Of a stretch of DNA of 64,000 nucleotides, positions 1-8,638 are shown piece after piece; positions within the stretch are counted from its first letter, which is position 1, and every line of letters begins with the position of its first letter. A model generated the notes under the pieces. That model did not search any database. It was not told the origin of the DNA and saw nothing but the letters and a program-made list of their open reading frames with translations. Made by a program: the position numbers and the translations under genes. The stretch comes from Micromonospora tulbaghiae (lineage in GTDB: Bacteria > Actinomycetota > Actinomycetes > Mycobacteriales > Micromonosporaceae): positions 1 to 64,000 of the forward strand of contig NZ_FMCQ01000001.1 of NCBI RefSeq assembly GCF_900091605.1. The letters are read 5' to 3'.

Positions 1-1249
1 CGACGATCATCAGGTAGCGGGTCTGGCCCTGCAGCTTGTAGACCTGCACGGCTTCGAACAGGTTGTTCGTGGAGTCCGACATGATGGTGGTGTAGTTCGA
101 CCCGAAGCTGCCGGGGAAGTTCCCGATCGGCATGCTGGAGCGGTAGATCTTGCCGTTGTCACCGGCGAAGAACAGGTACATGTTCTGGTCGTCGGCGATC
201 AGCGTCTGGTCGATCGGGCCGGTGCCGGAACCGGAGATGCTGCCGGTGAACAGCGGCTGCGCCGAGGACCACCCGTTCGGGTTCGTCGGGTTGGTCGAGG
301 TGCGGTAGGAGAACGCGGTCGGGCCCCACTGGTAGGCCAGGACCCAGATGTTGCGCGGCGCGAAGTAGAACAACGTCGGCGCGACGGTGCCCGACGACAT
401 CGCGTTCTGCGACGCGGAGGCCATCTGCGACCAGTTCGAGAACAGGCCGAAGTTCATCGACCCCCACGACGAACCGGTGTCATGGGTGGTGGCGTAGACC
501 AGGTGCTGCCCGTTGTAGGGCACCACGGTGAAGTCCTTCAACGACACCCAACCCGACCGCGGCTGCGCCAACGCACCCGTCGACGACCACCGGTACGACG
601 ACGGCAGATTGCACGTGCCACCCGGAGGCGGCGTGGTCGGCGCCGGCGTGGTGGGGTTGCCGCCGCCACCGTCCACCCGGACGAGCTGCCACTGCTGGTT
701 GGCGCCGTTCCAGTCGTCGTACTGGACGATGTTTCCGCCGTCGGCGGTCGAGGCGCCCTGCACCTCCACCACCTTGTTGCTGTTGCGGTTGATCAGGCGA
801 ACGTAGCCGCTGTCGGAGTCGGCCAGCCGGAACTGCTGGTTGGTCCCGTTGGTGTCGGACCACTGCACGATGCTTCCGCCGTTGGCGGTCGACCAGTTGT
901 AGACGTCGAGCACCTTGCCGGACAGCCGTGACTTCAGCCGGTAGTAGCCGCCGCCGGAGTCGACGAACTGCCACTGCTGCTGGTTGCCGTTGTTGCGCGT
1001 CCACTGGGTGATCCGCGCGCCGTCGTTGGTGGCCAGGTTGTAGACGTCGAGCGCCTTGCCGCTGTTGCGGTTGACCAGGACGTACCAGGCGCTCGTGTCG
1101 ACGCTCGCGGCGGCGGCGGGCGCGGACACGACCGCCACGGCGCCGGCGCCCACGAGTAGCGCTGCCGCGCCTGTCGCGACGACGCGTGGCAGCCATCCGC
1201 GCCGTCGTGGCGGCGACACCGTCGATGGGGACCTACCGAAAGCAAACAT
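1..1249 (-). CDS. Secreted GH62 alpha-L-arabinofuranosidase with N-terminal CBM13 (3' end outside window)
   Basis: The gene starts at ATG 1249 behind a good GGAGG site (about 1251-1258) and runs off the left edge, so 416 codons are visible. The N-terminus has a Tat/Sec-like signal (basic stretch with RRR, then an Ala/Val-rich core ending near SAPAAAA). Residues about 45-175 form a ricin-type trefoil CBM13 with repeated NRNSGK/LDVYN and QQWQ motifs. A Thr/Pro linker ([11 protein letters not shown]) follows, then the GH62 catalytic domain, recognised by [30 protein letters not shown] and NNLFEA. By analogy with characterised GH62 enzymes, the Asp of KDF and the Glu of LFEA should be base and acid. 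It should remove arabinose from arabinoxylan outside the cell. Two LacI-type operator-like sites lie upstream. The family call is firm; substrate is from family knowledge. Confidence 0.93.
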   Translation of the reverse strand, partial: MFAFGRSPSTVSPPRRRGWLPRVVATGAAALLVGAGAVAVVSAPAAAASVDTSAWYVLVNRNSGKALDVYNLATNDGARITQWTRNNGNQQQWQFVDSGGGYYRLKSRLSGKVLDVYNWSTANGGSIVQWSDTNGTNQQFRLADSDSGYVRLINRNSNKVVEVQGASTADGGNIVQYDDWNGANQQWQLVRVDGGGGNPTTPAPTTPPPGGTCNLPSSYRWSSTGALAQPRSGWVSLKDFTVVPYNGQHLVYATTHDTGSSWGSMNFGLFSNWSQMASASQNAMSSGTVAPTLFYFAPRNIWVLAYQWGPTAFSYRTSTNPTNPNGWSSAQPLFTGSISGSGTGPIDQTLIADDQNMYLFFAGDNGKIYRSSMPIGNFPGSFGSNYTTIMSDSTNNLFEAVQVYKLQGQTRYLMIV

Positions 1250-1272
1250 GTTCCTCCCTCAGATCAGACATG

Positions 1273-1288
1273 TTGTGAGCGCTAACAA
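1273..1288. promoter_or_regulatory. LacI-family operator-like palindrome upstream of GH62 gene
   Basis: TTGTGAGCGCTAACAA is a 16-bp dyad around AGC|GCT with one mismatch between half-sites. This is the classical form of LacI/CebR-family operators that control glycoside hydrolase genes in actinomycetes. It ends 24 bp upstream of the GH62 start codon, where a repressor would block transcription or early elongation. The regulator is not in the window. Confidence 0.7.
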
Positions 1289-1382
1289 TCCGTCGAAGCG
1301 CACTGATCCCACACCCGGCCTGCCACGCAGCCAGCCGCGCCCGCCCGGTGACTCGCCCGAGCCGCCGCCCTATGCCATCGAC

Positions 1383-1396
1383 TGTGAGCGATAACA
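1383..1396. promoter_or_regulatory. Second LacI-type operator-like site in the same intergenic region
   Basis: TGTGAGCGATAACA resembles the natural lac operator half-sites, with 5 of 7 positions symmetric. Its centre is about 109 bp from the centre of the site at 1273-1288, a spacing compatible with repressor looping. It also lies upstream of the rightward unknown operon, so it could affect both directions. Weaker than the proximal site. Confidence 0.5.
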
Positions 1397-1524
1397 CGCC
1401 GTTCGTCAAGTCGTAACAGTCGATGGATGACGGGCGCGTGACGCAGTGGGGCCATGTCAGCTTCTCGACCCAGCACTATCGCCGCCCTCGGCGCGGCCCG
1501 ACAGTGCACACGGCTGGAGGGGTG

Positions 1525-3606
1525 GTGGGCGAGTTGGGGCAGCCGACGGACGAATCCGTCATGATCCGGGACTGGTTCAGCGTGCCGCGGGTGTCCGCCG
1601 AGGACCGGGCCGCGGTCTTCGGCGTACGCACCCAGGATCCACGGGTGGAGTTCGTCGCGCTGACGATCCGGTACTGGACGGACGCGCACGCCACGCGCTC
1701 GATGACCCGCGATCGGGTGCTGGCCGCGATGACCGGCCGCATCACCCCGGACAACGTCTGGGACCTGGTCTCGATGCTCGCGCGACTGCGGCTGGCCGAG
1801 GCGTTCTTCGACCTGGCCGCCTCCGACGTCGACTCCGACGGCGCGTTCCGCCGCTACCTGCTCGGCCTCGATCCCGCGCTGCTCGACGCGATGCGGCACT
1901 ACGCGGCCTGGAACGGGATCAACCCGAAGCTGTTCCTGGACGGCTTCGCCGTCGGCGTCGGGGAGTCCGTCGCGACAGTGGTGGTCGACCTCGGCAAGCT
2001 CGTGCAGCTGATCGGACGTCTCCAGCAGGAGCAGTTCACCACGCTCATCGTGCTCACAGTCGACCCCCGCGCCGGTGTCCAGCGCCTCGCCGACCAGGCC
2101 ACAGTCGTACGCCAGGCGCTGGCCGGCATCGTCGCCGCGCTGGACCCGACGACGGTTCCGGAACGACTGCTGGCGCTGTGGCGCGGCTGGGCCGCCCAGT
2201 TCGCCCGGCACCTGGACGACCTCGACCCGTTCGCCGCCGGCCGCCTGCTCGGCCGCGTCGCCGGCGACCTCTGTCAGGTGCTCACCGGTCTGGTGCATCT
2301 CGCCCGGCTGCTCGGCGGCGTCGCGGTCCGCGCCGCCGTCCGGTACGTGCCGCTGCTGCTCGCGGGTGCCCGGGAGGCGCGTTTGCTGACCGCCCAGACG
2401 GCCGCGCTGCTGGTGGCGATCGGCCGGGCGGCGATCCTCGCCGCGCCCCAGGTCGGCCTCGCGATGCTGCGGACGCTCTTCCCCCCGAAGGTGCTCGACG
2501 CGCTGTTCCGGCAGGGCCGGGTGCTGCTCGCCGACGCGGAACTCACACTGACCCTGTTCAACCAGGCGGCGCACGCCGAGGCGTTCGCCGGCGCCGGGGC
2601 GGGCACCCGGCTGGGCGCGCTGGTGAGCCTCGACGGCCGGCCCGTGCTGATGGCGAGCATGTCGGAGACCGTGTCGTCGGCCGGCCGTGCCGCGACCCGC
2701 GCCGAACTGAACGAGGCGCTCGACGAGATCATCAAGCGGGTCGAGGATCTGCGCGAGCTGAAACCACCGAAGACACCCCGGGACATCCGGGCCGCCGTCG
2801 TACGCGCCGCCATCGCCCGGCAACTGGAGCAGCGGCTGACCACCGCGTTCAACAGGGCGCTCCAGACCGTCGCGTACGAGGAGTTCCGTGCGCTGCGCAA
2901 GGCCGGGCAGGCGCAGCCGTGGCGGCTCGGTCAGCAGGTGCACCGGCGGATGGCCGCCGAGGTCGCGCAGCTCGTCGGCCGGTCACCCGGCCTGGAGCCG
3001 TTCGCGGAGAAGTCGCTGGCGACGGTGGTCGAGGGGGTCCGCGCGGCCCACCCGGAGCTGGCGCCCGCGCTGCGCGGCTCCGAGACGGTGCTGCGGCAGA
3101 CGGTCGCCCAGATGCTGCTCGGTCACCCGGACCGGGACCTGCTGCTGCGCCTCGTCGGGTTCACCGGCAACCCGGCCGCGACCGGCGCGGAGAAGGCGCT
3201 CGCCACCCACCTGGCCGAACGGTTCCGGTGGAAGGCGTCCACCACGGTCGGCGACCTCCGCTCCGACCTGCTGCTCGTCGACCCCGAGGCGGCCCGCGTC
3301 ACGAACGTCGACTGGACGTCCTCGACGAAGCTGGAGCGCTTCGAGAAGACCTGGGGAACCGTCGCCGACGACCTCGGGGAGACGTTCGACGGGCGCTGGG
3401 AGGCGATCGCGGAGGCGTACCAGCGCGCCGCGAAGGGCGGTGTGCCGGCCGAGGTCGTCGCCGGGCTCGACGAGCTGACCGCGCACGCCGTACGCGAGAC
3501 GGTCGTCCGCCAGGCCGCCCTCAGCCAGTTGTTCCCCGGGTTCTTCGTCACCTCGCACGAGATGACGTACCGGGGCCTGCAAACCCTGTTCAACCTGCCG
3601 CTGTAG
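1525..3606 (+). CDS. Large helical protein of unknown function, first gene of a two-gene cassette
   Basis: I do not recognise this protein. It is about 690 residues, mostly alanine/leucine-rich helix without clear signal peptide. Residues roughly 240-330 are strongly hydrophobic and helical (AVRYVPLLLAGAREARLL, LLVAIGRAAILAAPQVGLAMLRTLF) and might insert into or lie on a membrane. The C-terminal third is more polar and contains SDLLLVDPEAARVTNVDW followed by TSSTKLERFEKTW, an arrangement faintly like PD-(D/E)xK nuclease folds, but I cannot confirm this. The start is uncertain: reading is open to ATG 1423, GTG 1525 has GGAGG four bases upstream, and ATG 1561 also fits. I chose 1525 because the residues encoded before it look non-coding. 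The stop is 10 bp before the next gene, so the two are an operon. Confidence 0.65.
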   Translation: MGELGQPTDESVMIRDWFSVPRVSAEDRAAVFGVRTQDPRVEFVALTIRYWTDAHATRSMTRDRVLAAMTGRITPDNVWDLVSMLARLRLAEAFFDLAASDVDSDGAFRRYLLGLDPALLDAMRHYAAWNGINPKLFLDGFAVGVGESVATVVVDLGKLVQLIGRLQQEQFTTLIVLTVDPRAGVQRLADQATVVRQALAGIVAALDPTTVPERLLALWRGWAAQFARHLDDLDPFAAGRLLGRVAGDLCQVLTGLVHLARLLGGVAVRAAVRYVPLLLAGAREARLLTAQTAALLVAIGRAAILAAPQVGLAMLRTLFPPKVLDALFRQGRVLLADAELTLTLFNQAAHAEAFAGAGAGTRLGALVSLDGRPVLMASMSETVSSAGRAATRAELNEALDEIIKRVEDLRELKPPKTPRDIRAAVVRAAIARQLEQRLTTAFNRALQTVAYEEFRALRKAGQAQPWRLGQQVHRRMAAEVAQLVGRSPGLEPFAEKSLATVVEGVRAAHPELAPALRGSETVLRQTVAQMLLGHPDRDLLLRLVGFTGNPAATGAEKALATHLAERFRWKASTTVGDLRSDLLLVDPEAARVTNVDWTSSTKLERFEKTWGTVADDLGETFDGRWEAIAEAYQRAAKGGVPAEVVAGLDELTAHAVRETVVRQAALSQLFPGFFVTSHEMTYRGLQTLFNLPL

Positions 3607-3616
3607 AGGAGCACCG

Positions 3617-5878
3617 ATGGGCAGAGTCGTCGTCGCCGACGCCGATCCGGCGACGCTTGGTTTCAGCACCGCGCATTCCGACCGGTACGTCTACTCCAAC
3701 TACTTCGTACCGGTCCGGCTCACCTTCGGCGGTGGCGAGACGCCCATCCTGCCGTTCTACGTCAAGCAGGCGCTGATCGAGGCGATCCGCTACGGCGGGC
3801 TCGACGGCGACCGGCTGCCGCACCTGCTCAAGGAACTCGGCCTCTACGACCTGTGGAAGGCCAACGACATGGACGCCGCCACCGAGGCGCTGCCCGGCGC
3901 GGACTCGGGCATGTCGTACCGGGAGCCGCCGGCGCGGCGCCAGACGCTGCTCGGCGACCAGCAGGCGGAGTTCCTCGCCGGCCTGCTCCAGTCCGACGTG
4001 GGCATCGCGTTCCTCGACCGCACCCGGATCCGGCCGGTGGGTTTCGCGCTCGGCGAGCACGTGTACGCGCTGGCGCTCGCCCCCGGTGAGGAGGCGGTGC
4101 TGGAGCAGCGCACCTACACCAAGCGCGAGCTGACCCTGGAGGAGCAGAACGAGTCGGAACAGCAGACCGACGTCGAGCTGACCAGCGCGCTCACCACCGA
4201 ACTCCAGGAGGGCTTCGAGCGGCAGAAGTCGCTCACCGACACCTGGGGGCTCAACGCGAGCCACACCGGCCAGTACACCAGCCCGACCGGCATCTGGGGC
4301 ACCTTCAACGCCAGCCACACGATCGGCTTCGCCACCAGTGTCACCTCGGCGAGCCAGGAGACGAGCCGCCGCGCGGTCAAGGACAGCCGGACCGCCACCT
4401 CGAAGGTCGCGGCGCGCTACCGCACCCAGCACAGGACCGACTTCAAGCTGGTCAGCGAGACCGGTACGGAGTCCTCCTCGAAGCGCACCGTCCGCAACCC
4501 GAACCGGGCCACGCCGATCACGCTGCACTACTTCAAGGTGCTGCAACGGCTGGAGCTGGCCCACGAGCGGTACGGGGCACGGGTCTGCTGGGCCCCCACG
4601 ATCAAGGATCCGGCGTTCGCCTTCGCCCAGAAGATCATCGACGGGCGGAAGCGGATCCGCGACAACGCGAGCGCCGCGCTGCCCCCGATGCCGGTGAAGC
4701 CCGAGCGCCCGCCGCGTGGCGAGCCCGCAGCGGTGGAGACGCGCGTCGTGTACTCCCCCGTGGTCACGCTCGACAAGTGGGGACTCACCGGTGACATGAG
4801 CGCCGACTACGACGTCGACGTCGCGTTCGACGCCGGCTGGGAGTGGGACGGCGACATCGACACGATCCGGCAGAACCTCACGCTGATCACCCGCCGCCCG
4901 CCCGAGGCGATCGCCGCCCGGGTGGTGGGCGTGCCGGTGGTCACCGAGGCGGACGGCCGGCCGGTGCTGCGCGTACGCGTGCACGTCGGCGCCAGGAGCT
5001 GGCTGGCCGGTCCGGGCGCCGACGTACAGCTCGCCGCCGGGTTCCGGCGTACCCCGACGGTGGTGGACCAGACCGCCGACGACGCGGCGTACAACGCGCT
5101 CGTCGCGGGCTACCTGACCGATCTCCAGGAGTGGCAGGACCGGCGCGACGAGGCACTGGCGGCGGCGGAGACGGCCGGGGACGAGTTCGAGGCGCGGTTG
5201 CGGGCCGGCTTCTCGCCGGTGAACGAGATGGTCTCGCAGATCGTGGAGGCACACTTCCCGGCCAGCGTGCGGGACGAGGCGTGGGAGATCGACTTCTGGC
5301 ACCGCGTCTTCGACTGGGAGCGCGCGTCGTTCGTGGCGTACCCGGGCTGGTGGTCCGGCGGCGACGCCCGCGCCCCGGAGCGCGACCCCGGCGACTTCGT
5401 CAACGCGAGTTGGGCGAAGCTCTACCTGCCCGTGCGGGCCGGCATGGAGCTGATCGCGCTGCGGTGGATCTTCGGCAAGGTGGTGGCGACCAGCCTGGCG
5501 CCGCAGGTGGAGCACGAGCTGGCGGCGTTCGTGGACGAGCTGACGACGTACCGGACCGGCCACCTCGGCACCGGCGACGAGATGCCCGAGCTGACCACCG
5601 AGTGCCAGGACGTGCCGGAGCGGGTGTACTGCCTGGCGAAGTGGACCGAGTTGATGCCCACCGACGGCACCCACCTGGAGGTGGTGCAGGGGGCCACGAC
5701 AGCGGCCGACGCGGTGACCGCCAAGGAGATCAGCGACGCGGAGGCGTTGCGGGCGGCGCTGCTCGACGGCGAGGTGCAGACCAACCGGCTCCGGACCAGG
5801 GCGTACGACCAGATGACCGAGCCGGCCGACGTCGGCATCCACCTCGGCACGGCCTCCGGGAGCGGCCCGGTCGTCTGA
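3617..5878 (+). CDS. Large soluble protein of unknown function, second gene of the cassette
   Basis: The 753-residue protein starts at ATG 3617 behind GAGGAG, which overlaps the upstream stop. I do not recognise the family. There is no signal peptide or membrane segment. Residues about 170-290 are rich in Ser, Thr, Glu and Gln (ELTLEEQNESEQQTDVELTS; TWGLNASHTGQYTSPTGIWG; DSRTATSKVAARYRTQHRTD) and look like an extended coiled or beta-solenoid region. Around 300-345 there is a helical stretch with THYF-like TLHYFKVLQRLELAHERYGA, and the last 250 residues are Trp-rich (IDFWHRVFDWERASF, YPGWWSGGDARAPERDPGDF). The gene is co-directional with and 10 bp after its partner and ends at a strong terminator. 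A two-component toxin, sheath/coat or scaffold is possible, but no function is supported. Confidence 0.8.
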   Translation: MGRVVVADADPATLGFSTAHSDRYVYSNYFVPVRLTFGGGETPILPFYVKQALIEAIRYGGLDGDRLPHLLKELGLYDLWKANDMDAATEALPGADSGMSYREPPARRQTLLGDQQAEFLAGLLQSDVGIAFLDRTRIRPVGFALGEHVYALALAPGEEAVLEQRTYTKRELTLEEQNESEQQTDVELTSALTTELQEGFERQKSLTDTWGLNASHTGQYTSPTGIWGTFNASHTIGFATSVTSASQETSRRAVKDSRTATSKVAARYRTQHRTDFKLVSETGTESSSKRTVRNPNRATPITLHYFKVLQRLELAHERYGARVCWAPTIKDPAFAFAQKIIDGRKRIRDNASAALPPMPVKPERPPRGEPAAVETRVVYSPVVTLDKWGLTGDMSADYDVDVAFDAGWEWDGDIDTIRQNLTLITRRPPEAIAARVVGVPVVTEADGRPVLRVRVHVGARSWLAGPGADVQLAAGFRRTPTVVDQTADDAAYNALVAGYLTDLQEWQDRRDEALAAAETAGDEFEARLRAGFSPVNEMVSQIVEAHFPASVRDEAWEIDFWHRVFDWERASFVAYPGWWSGGDARAPERDPGDFVNASWAKLYLPVRAGMELIALRWIFGKVVATSLAPQVEHELAAFVDELTTYRTGHLGTGDEMPELTTECQDVPERVYCLAKWTELMPTDGTHLEVVQGATTAADAVTAKEISDAEALRAALLDGEVQTNRLRTRAYDQMTEPADVGIHLGTASGSGPVV

Positions 5879-5884
5879 GCCGCT

Positions 5885-5928
5885 CGTCCACCCCGATCCC
5901 TCGTCTGACCAGGGGATCGGGGTGGACG
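5885..5928 (+). terminator. Perfect 16-bp stem closing the unknown two-gene operon
   Basis: Arms 5885-5900 and 5913-5928 are perfect inverse complements (CGTCCACCCCGATCCC / GGGATCGGGGTGGACG) with a 12-nt loop, 7 nt after the stop codon. The stem is followed by ATTTCT rather than a long T run. It separates the unknown cassette from the FxSxx locus. Confidence 0.8.
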
Positions 5929-6151
5929 ATTTCTGGCAGAGTCTGAACTTTCGATTCGTGGCCTAGATGGTCAAAAAGGCGCATAATTGATCCCTTACGG
6001 TCGCTCCCCGAGCGACGACGACGCCGGCCGGCGAACCGTCCAAAAAGAACCGTCTCCCCACCGGTGGGTCGATGGTGCTGGATCCCCCAGAGGCACTAGG
6101 TTGGCCGTCGCCGCTGTGCTCGGCCGGCGTACACGAACCTAAGGAAGACTC

Positions 6152-6325
6152 ATGACAACCGCACCCTTGCGCCAGGATGAGCCCCCGGTCTCGCTGGGCA
6201 GGGTCCGCGCGGAGCCGCTCGACCGGCTCTCCGCCGCGGACATCTCCCCCATCGTGCGCCGGGTGATGGCGGCTCACCTCGATCAGACCCGGATCCCGGC
6301 GGCGAAGTTCTCGTCGTTCATCTGA
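6152..6325 (+). CDS. fxsA: FxSxx-COOH RiPP precursor peptide
   Basis: The 57-codon gene starts at ATG 6152 behind AAGGAAG and ends six bases before fxsB. The C-terminus is AAKFSSFI-stop, which matches the FxSxx-COOH signature (F-S-S-F-I, the motif being the last five residues). The leader is acidic and arginine-rich (GRVRAEPLDRLSAADISP), as in other FxsA peptides. The following radical SAM enzyme should modify the C-terminal Phe-x-Ser segment, forming a ring or crosslink, and the HExxH domain of that enzyme may add a further modification. No classical leader protease or exporter gene is adjacent. Identity rests on the terminal motif plus the neighbour; it is too short to recognise alone. Confidence 0.93.
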   Translation: MTTAPLRQDEPPVSLGRVRAEPLDRLSAADISPIVRRVMAAHLDQTRIPAAKFSSFI

Positions 6326-6331
6326 TCCGCG

Positions 6332-8638
6332 ATGGCCCCGGGGCCCGCCCGCGCGGCGCTCACCGAGTTCGTCCTCAAGGTGCACGCCAGGTGTGACCTG
6401 GCGTGCGACCACTGCTACGTCTACGAACACGCCGACCAGAGCTGGCGCCGCCGCCCGGTACGGATGACGCCGGAGGTGCTCCGGGCAGCGGCCGGGCGGA
6501 TCGCCGAACACGCCGCGGCCCACGACCTGCCGGACGTCACTGTCATCCTGCACGGCGGGGAACCGCTGCTGCTCGGTGCCGAGCGGCTGGGCGAGGTGCT
6601 CGCGGACCTCCGGCGTGTCATCGACCCGGTCACCCGGCTCCGGCTCGGCATGCAGACCAACGGCGTACTGCTCTCCGAGCGGCTCTGCGACCTGCTCGCC
6701 GAACACGGCGTCGCGGTCGGCGTATCGCTCGACGGCGACCGCGCCGCCAACGACAGGCACCGGCGCTTCCGGTCCGGGGCCGGCAGCTACGACCAGGTGC
6801 TGCGCGCGCTCGCCCTGCTGCGCCGCCCGGCGTACCGGCGGATCTACTCCGGCCTGCTGTGCACTGTGGACGTACGCAACGACCCGATCGCGGTGTACGA
6901 GTCGCTGCTCGCCCAGGAACCTCCGCGGATCGACTTCCTGCTGCCGCACGCCACCTGGGACGACCCGCCGTGGCGGCCGGCGAGCGACGGCACCGCGTAC
7001 GCGGACTGGCTGCGTGCCGTCTACGACCGCTGGCGGGCCGACGGCCGGCCGGTCTCCGTCCGCCTCTTCGACTCGCTGCTGTCCACCGCCGCGGGCGGGC
7101 CCAGCGGCACCGAGTGGCTCGGCCTCGACCCGGTCGACCTGGCGGTGATCGAGACGGACGGCGAGTGGGAACAGGCGGACTCGCTCAAGACCGCGTACGA
7201 CGGCGCGCCGGCCACCGGCATGACCGTCTTCTCGCACCCGGCCGACGACGTGGCGGCCGACCCGCTCCTGGCCCGCCGCCGCTCCGGCCGGGCCGGGCTC
7301 ATCGACGAGTGCCGGCGGTGCCCGGTGGTCGACCAGTGCGGCGGCGGACTCTTCGCCCACCGGTACGGCGCCGGGCACTTCGACCATCCGAGTGTCTACT
7401 GCGCCGATCTGAAAGAGCTGATCGTGCACGTGAACGAGAACCCACCAGCACCCGTCCGGCTCGACGCCGGCCTGCCCGACGACTTCATCGACCGCCTCGC
7501 GGCGCCGACCGGCGACCGGGTCGCCATCGGCCGGCTCGTGGAGGCGCAAATCGCCATCGTCCGCGCGCTGCTCGCCGAGGTGGCCGACCGCCTGCCGGCC
7601 GGCGGGGCCGGAGCCGACGGATGGGCCGCGCTGACCGCCCTGGACCGGAGCGCGCCGGAATCCGTGGCCCGGATCGCGGCCCATCCGTACGTGCGGGCGT
7701 GGGCTGTCGACTGCCTCGCCGGCACCGGCACCGGCGCCCGGCAGGGGCCGGACTACCTGAGCGCGATCGCCGCCGCCGCCGCGCTCCACGCCGGCACCCC
7801 GGTACGCCTCGACGTGCCGGTGCGATCCGGCCGCCTGCACCTGCCGACAGTGGGCACCGTCCTGCTGCCCGAGGTGGGCGACGGTGCCGCACGGGTCGAG
7901 ACCGGCCCAGGTTCGCTGCGGCTGACCGCCGGGGACGTGACAGTGGCGATCCACACCGGAGAGCCCGGGGACGCGCCCCGATGGTGGCCCACCCGCATGC
8001 TCGCCGCGCCGGACGTGAGCGTCCTGCTGGAGGACGGCGACCCGCACCGCGACTGCCACCGGCTGCCCGCCGGTGACCGGCTCGACGACACCGGCGCCGC
8101 GCGCTGGGCCGAGACGTTCGCGTCGGCGTGGCAGGTGATCCGGGACGAGGTGCCGGGCCACGCCGAGGAGCTGCGCGCCGGGCTGCGGGCCGTGGTGCCG
8201 CTGCGACGCAGCGGCGCCGGTGTCAGCGAGGCGTCGACCGCGCGGCAGGCGTTCGGCGGTGTCGCGGCCACGGAGACCGACGCCGGTTCGCTGGCGGTGC
8301 TGCTCGTGCACGAGTTCCAGCACAGCAAGATGAACGCCCTGCTGGACATCTGTGACCTGGTCGACGGCACCCGGCCGATCGACATCACGGTGGGCTGGCG
8401 GCCCGATCCCCGGCCCGCGGAGGCCGTCCTGCACGGCATCTACGCGCACGCGGCGGTGGCCGACATCTGGCGGATCCGGGCCGACCGCCAGGTCGACGGC
8501 GCGCAGGCGGTCTACCGGCGGTACCGCGACTGGACCGCCGAGGCGATCGGCGCGCTGCAACGGGCGGACGCGCTCACCCCGGCGGGCTCGCGGCTGGTCC
8601 GGCAGGTCTCCCGTTCGATGTCCGGGTGGCCGTCGTGA
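6332..8638 (+). CDS. fxsB: FxsB radical SAM/SPASM peptide maturase fused to an HExxH domain
   Basis: The 768-residue protein starts at ATG 6332. The radical SAM cluster motif is Cys21-x3-Cys25-x2-Cys28 (CDLACDHC). A partial-barrel domain with HGGEPLLLG follows, then SPASM-type cysteines at about 327, 330 and 336 (CRRCPVVDQC) plus a later Cys in YCADL that would bind auxiliary iron-sulfur clusters. The C-terminal half (about 375-768) carries HEFQH at 660-664, the HExxH hallmark found fused to or beside FxsB enzymes. Family knowledge: the radical SAM part forms a C-terminal cyclophane-like crosslink in FxsA, and HExxH partners have been linked to peptide hydroxylation. The stop overlaps the GTG of the next gene (GTGA), so translation is probably coupled. 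Confidence 0.94.
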   Translation: MAPGPARAALTEFVLKVHARCDLACDHCYVYEHADQSWRRRPVRMTPEVLRAAAGRIAEHAAAHDLPDVTVILHGGEPLLLGAERLGEVLADLRRVIDPVTRLRLGMQTNGVLLSERLCDLLAEHGVAVGVSLDGDRAANDRHRRFRSGAGSYDQVLRALALLRRPAYRRIYSGLLCTVDVRNDPIAVYESLLAQEPPRIDFLLPHATWDDPPWRPASDGTAYADWLRAVYDRWRADGRPVSVRLFDSLLSTAAGGPSGTEWLGLDPVDLAVIETDGEWEQADSLKTAYDGAPATGMTVFSHPADDVAADPLLARRRSGRAGLIDECRRCPVVDQCGGGLFAHRYGAGHFDHPSVYCADLKELIVHVNENPPAPVRLDAGLPDDFIDRLAAPTGDRVAIGRLVEAQIAIVRALLAEVADRLPAGGAGADGWAALTALDRSAPESVARIAAHPYVRAWAVDCLAGTGTGARQGPDYLSAIAAAAALHAGTPVRLDVPVRSGRLHLPTVGTVLLPEVGDGAARVETGPGSLRLTAGDVTVAIHTGEPGDAPRWWPTRMLAAPDVSVLLEDGDPHRDCHRLPAGDRLDDTGAARWAETFASAWQVIRDEVPGHAEELRAGLRAVVPLRRSGAGVSEASTARQAFGGVAATETDAGSLAVLLVHEFQHSKMNALLDICDLVDGTRPIDITVGWRPDPRPAEAVLHGIYAHAAVADIWRIRADRQVDGAQAVYRRYRDWTAEAIGALQRADALTPAGSRLVRQVSRSMSGWPS

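Noticed and set aside
3100..3340. PD-(D/E)xK nuclease domain in the first unknown protein
   Set aside because: Only a loose LLLVDPEA...VDWTSST resemblance; no full motif with the Lys in place, so not annotated as a domain.
5963..8560. Long minus-strand reading frame of 865 codons antiparallel to fxsB
   Set aside because: Arg/Val/Gly-rich composition typical of the antisense of GC-rich coding sequence; fxsA/fxsB on the plus strand have recognisable motifs.
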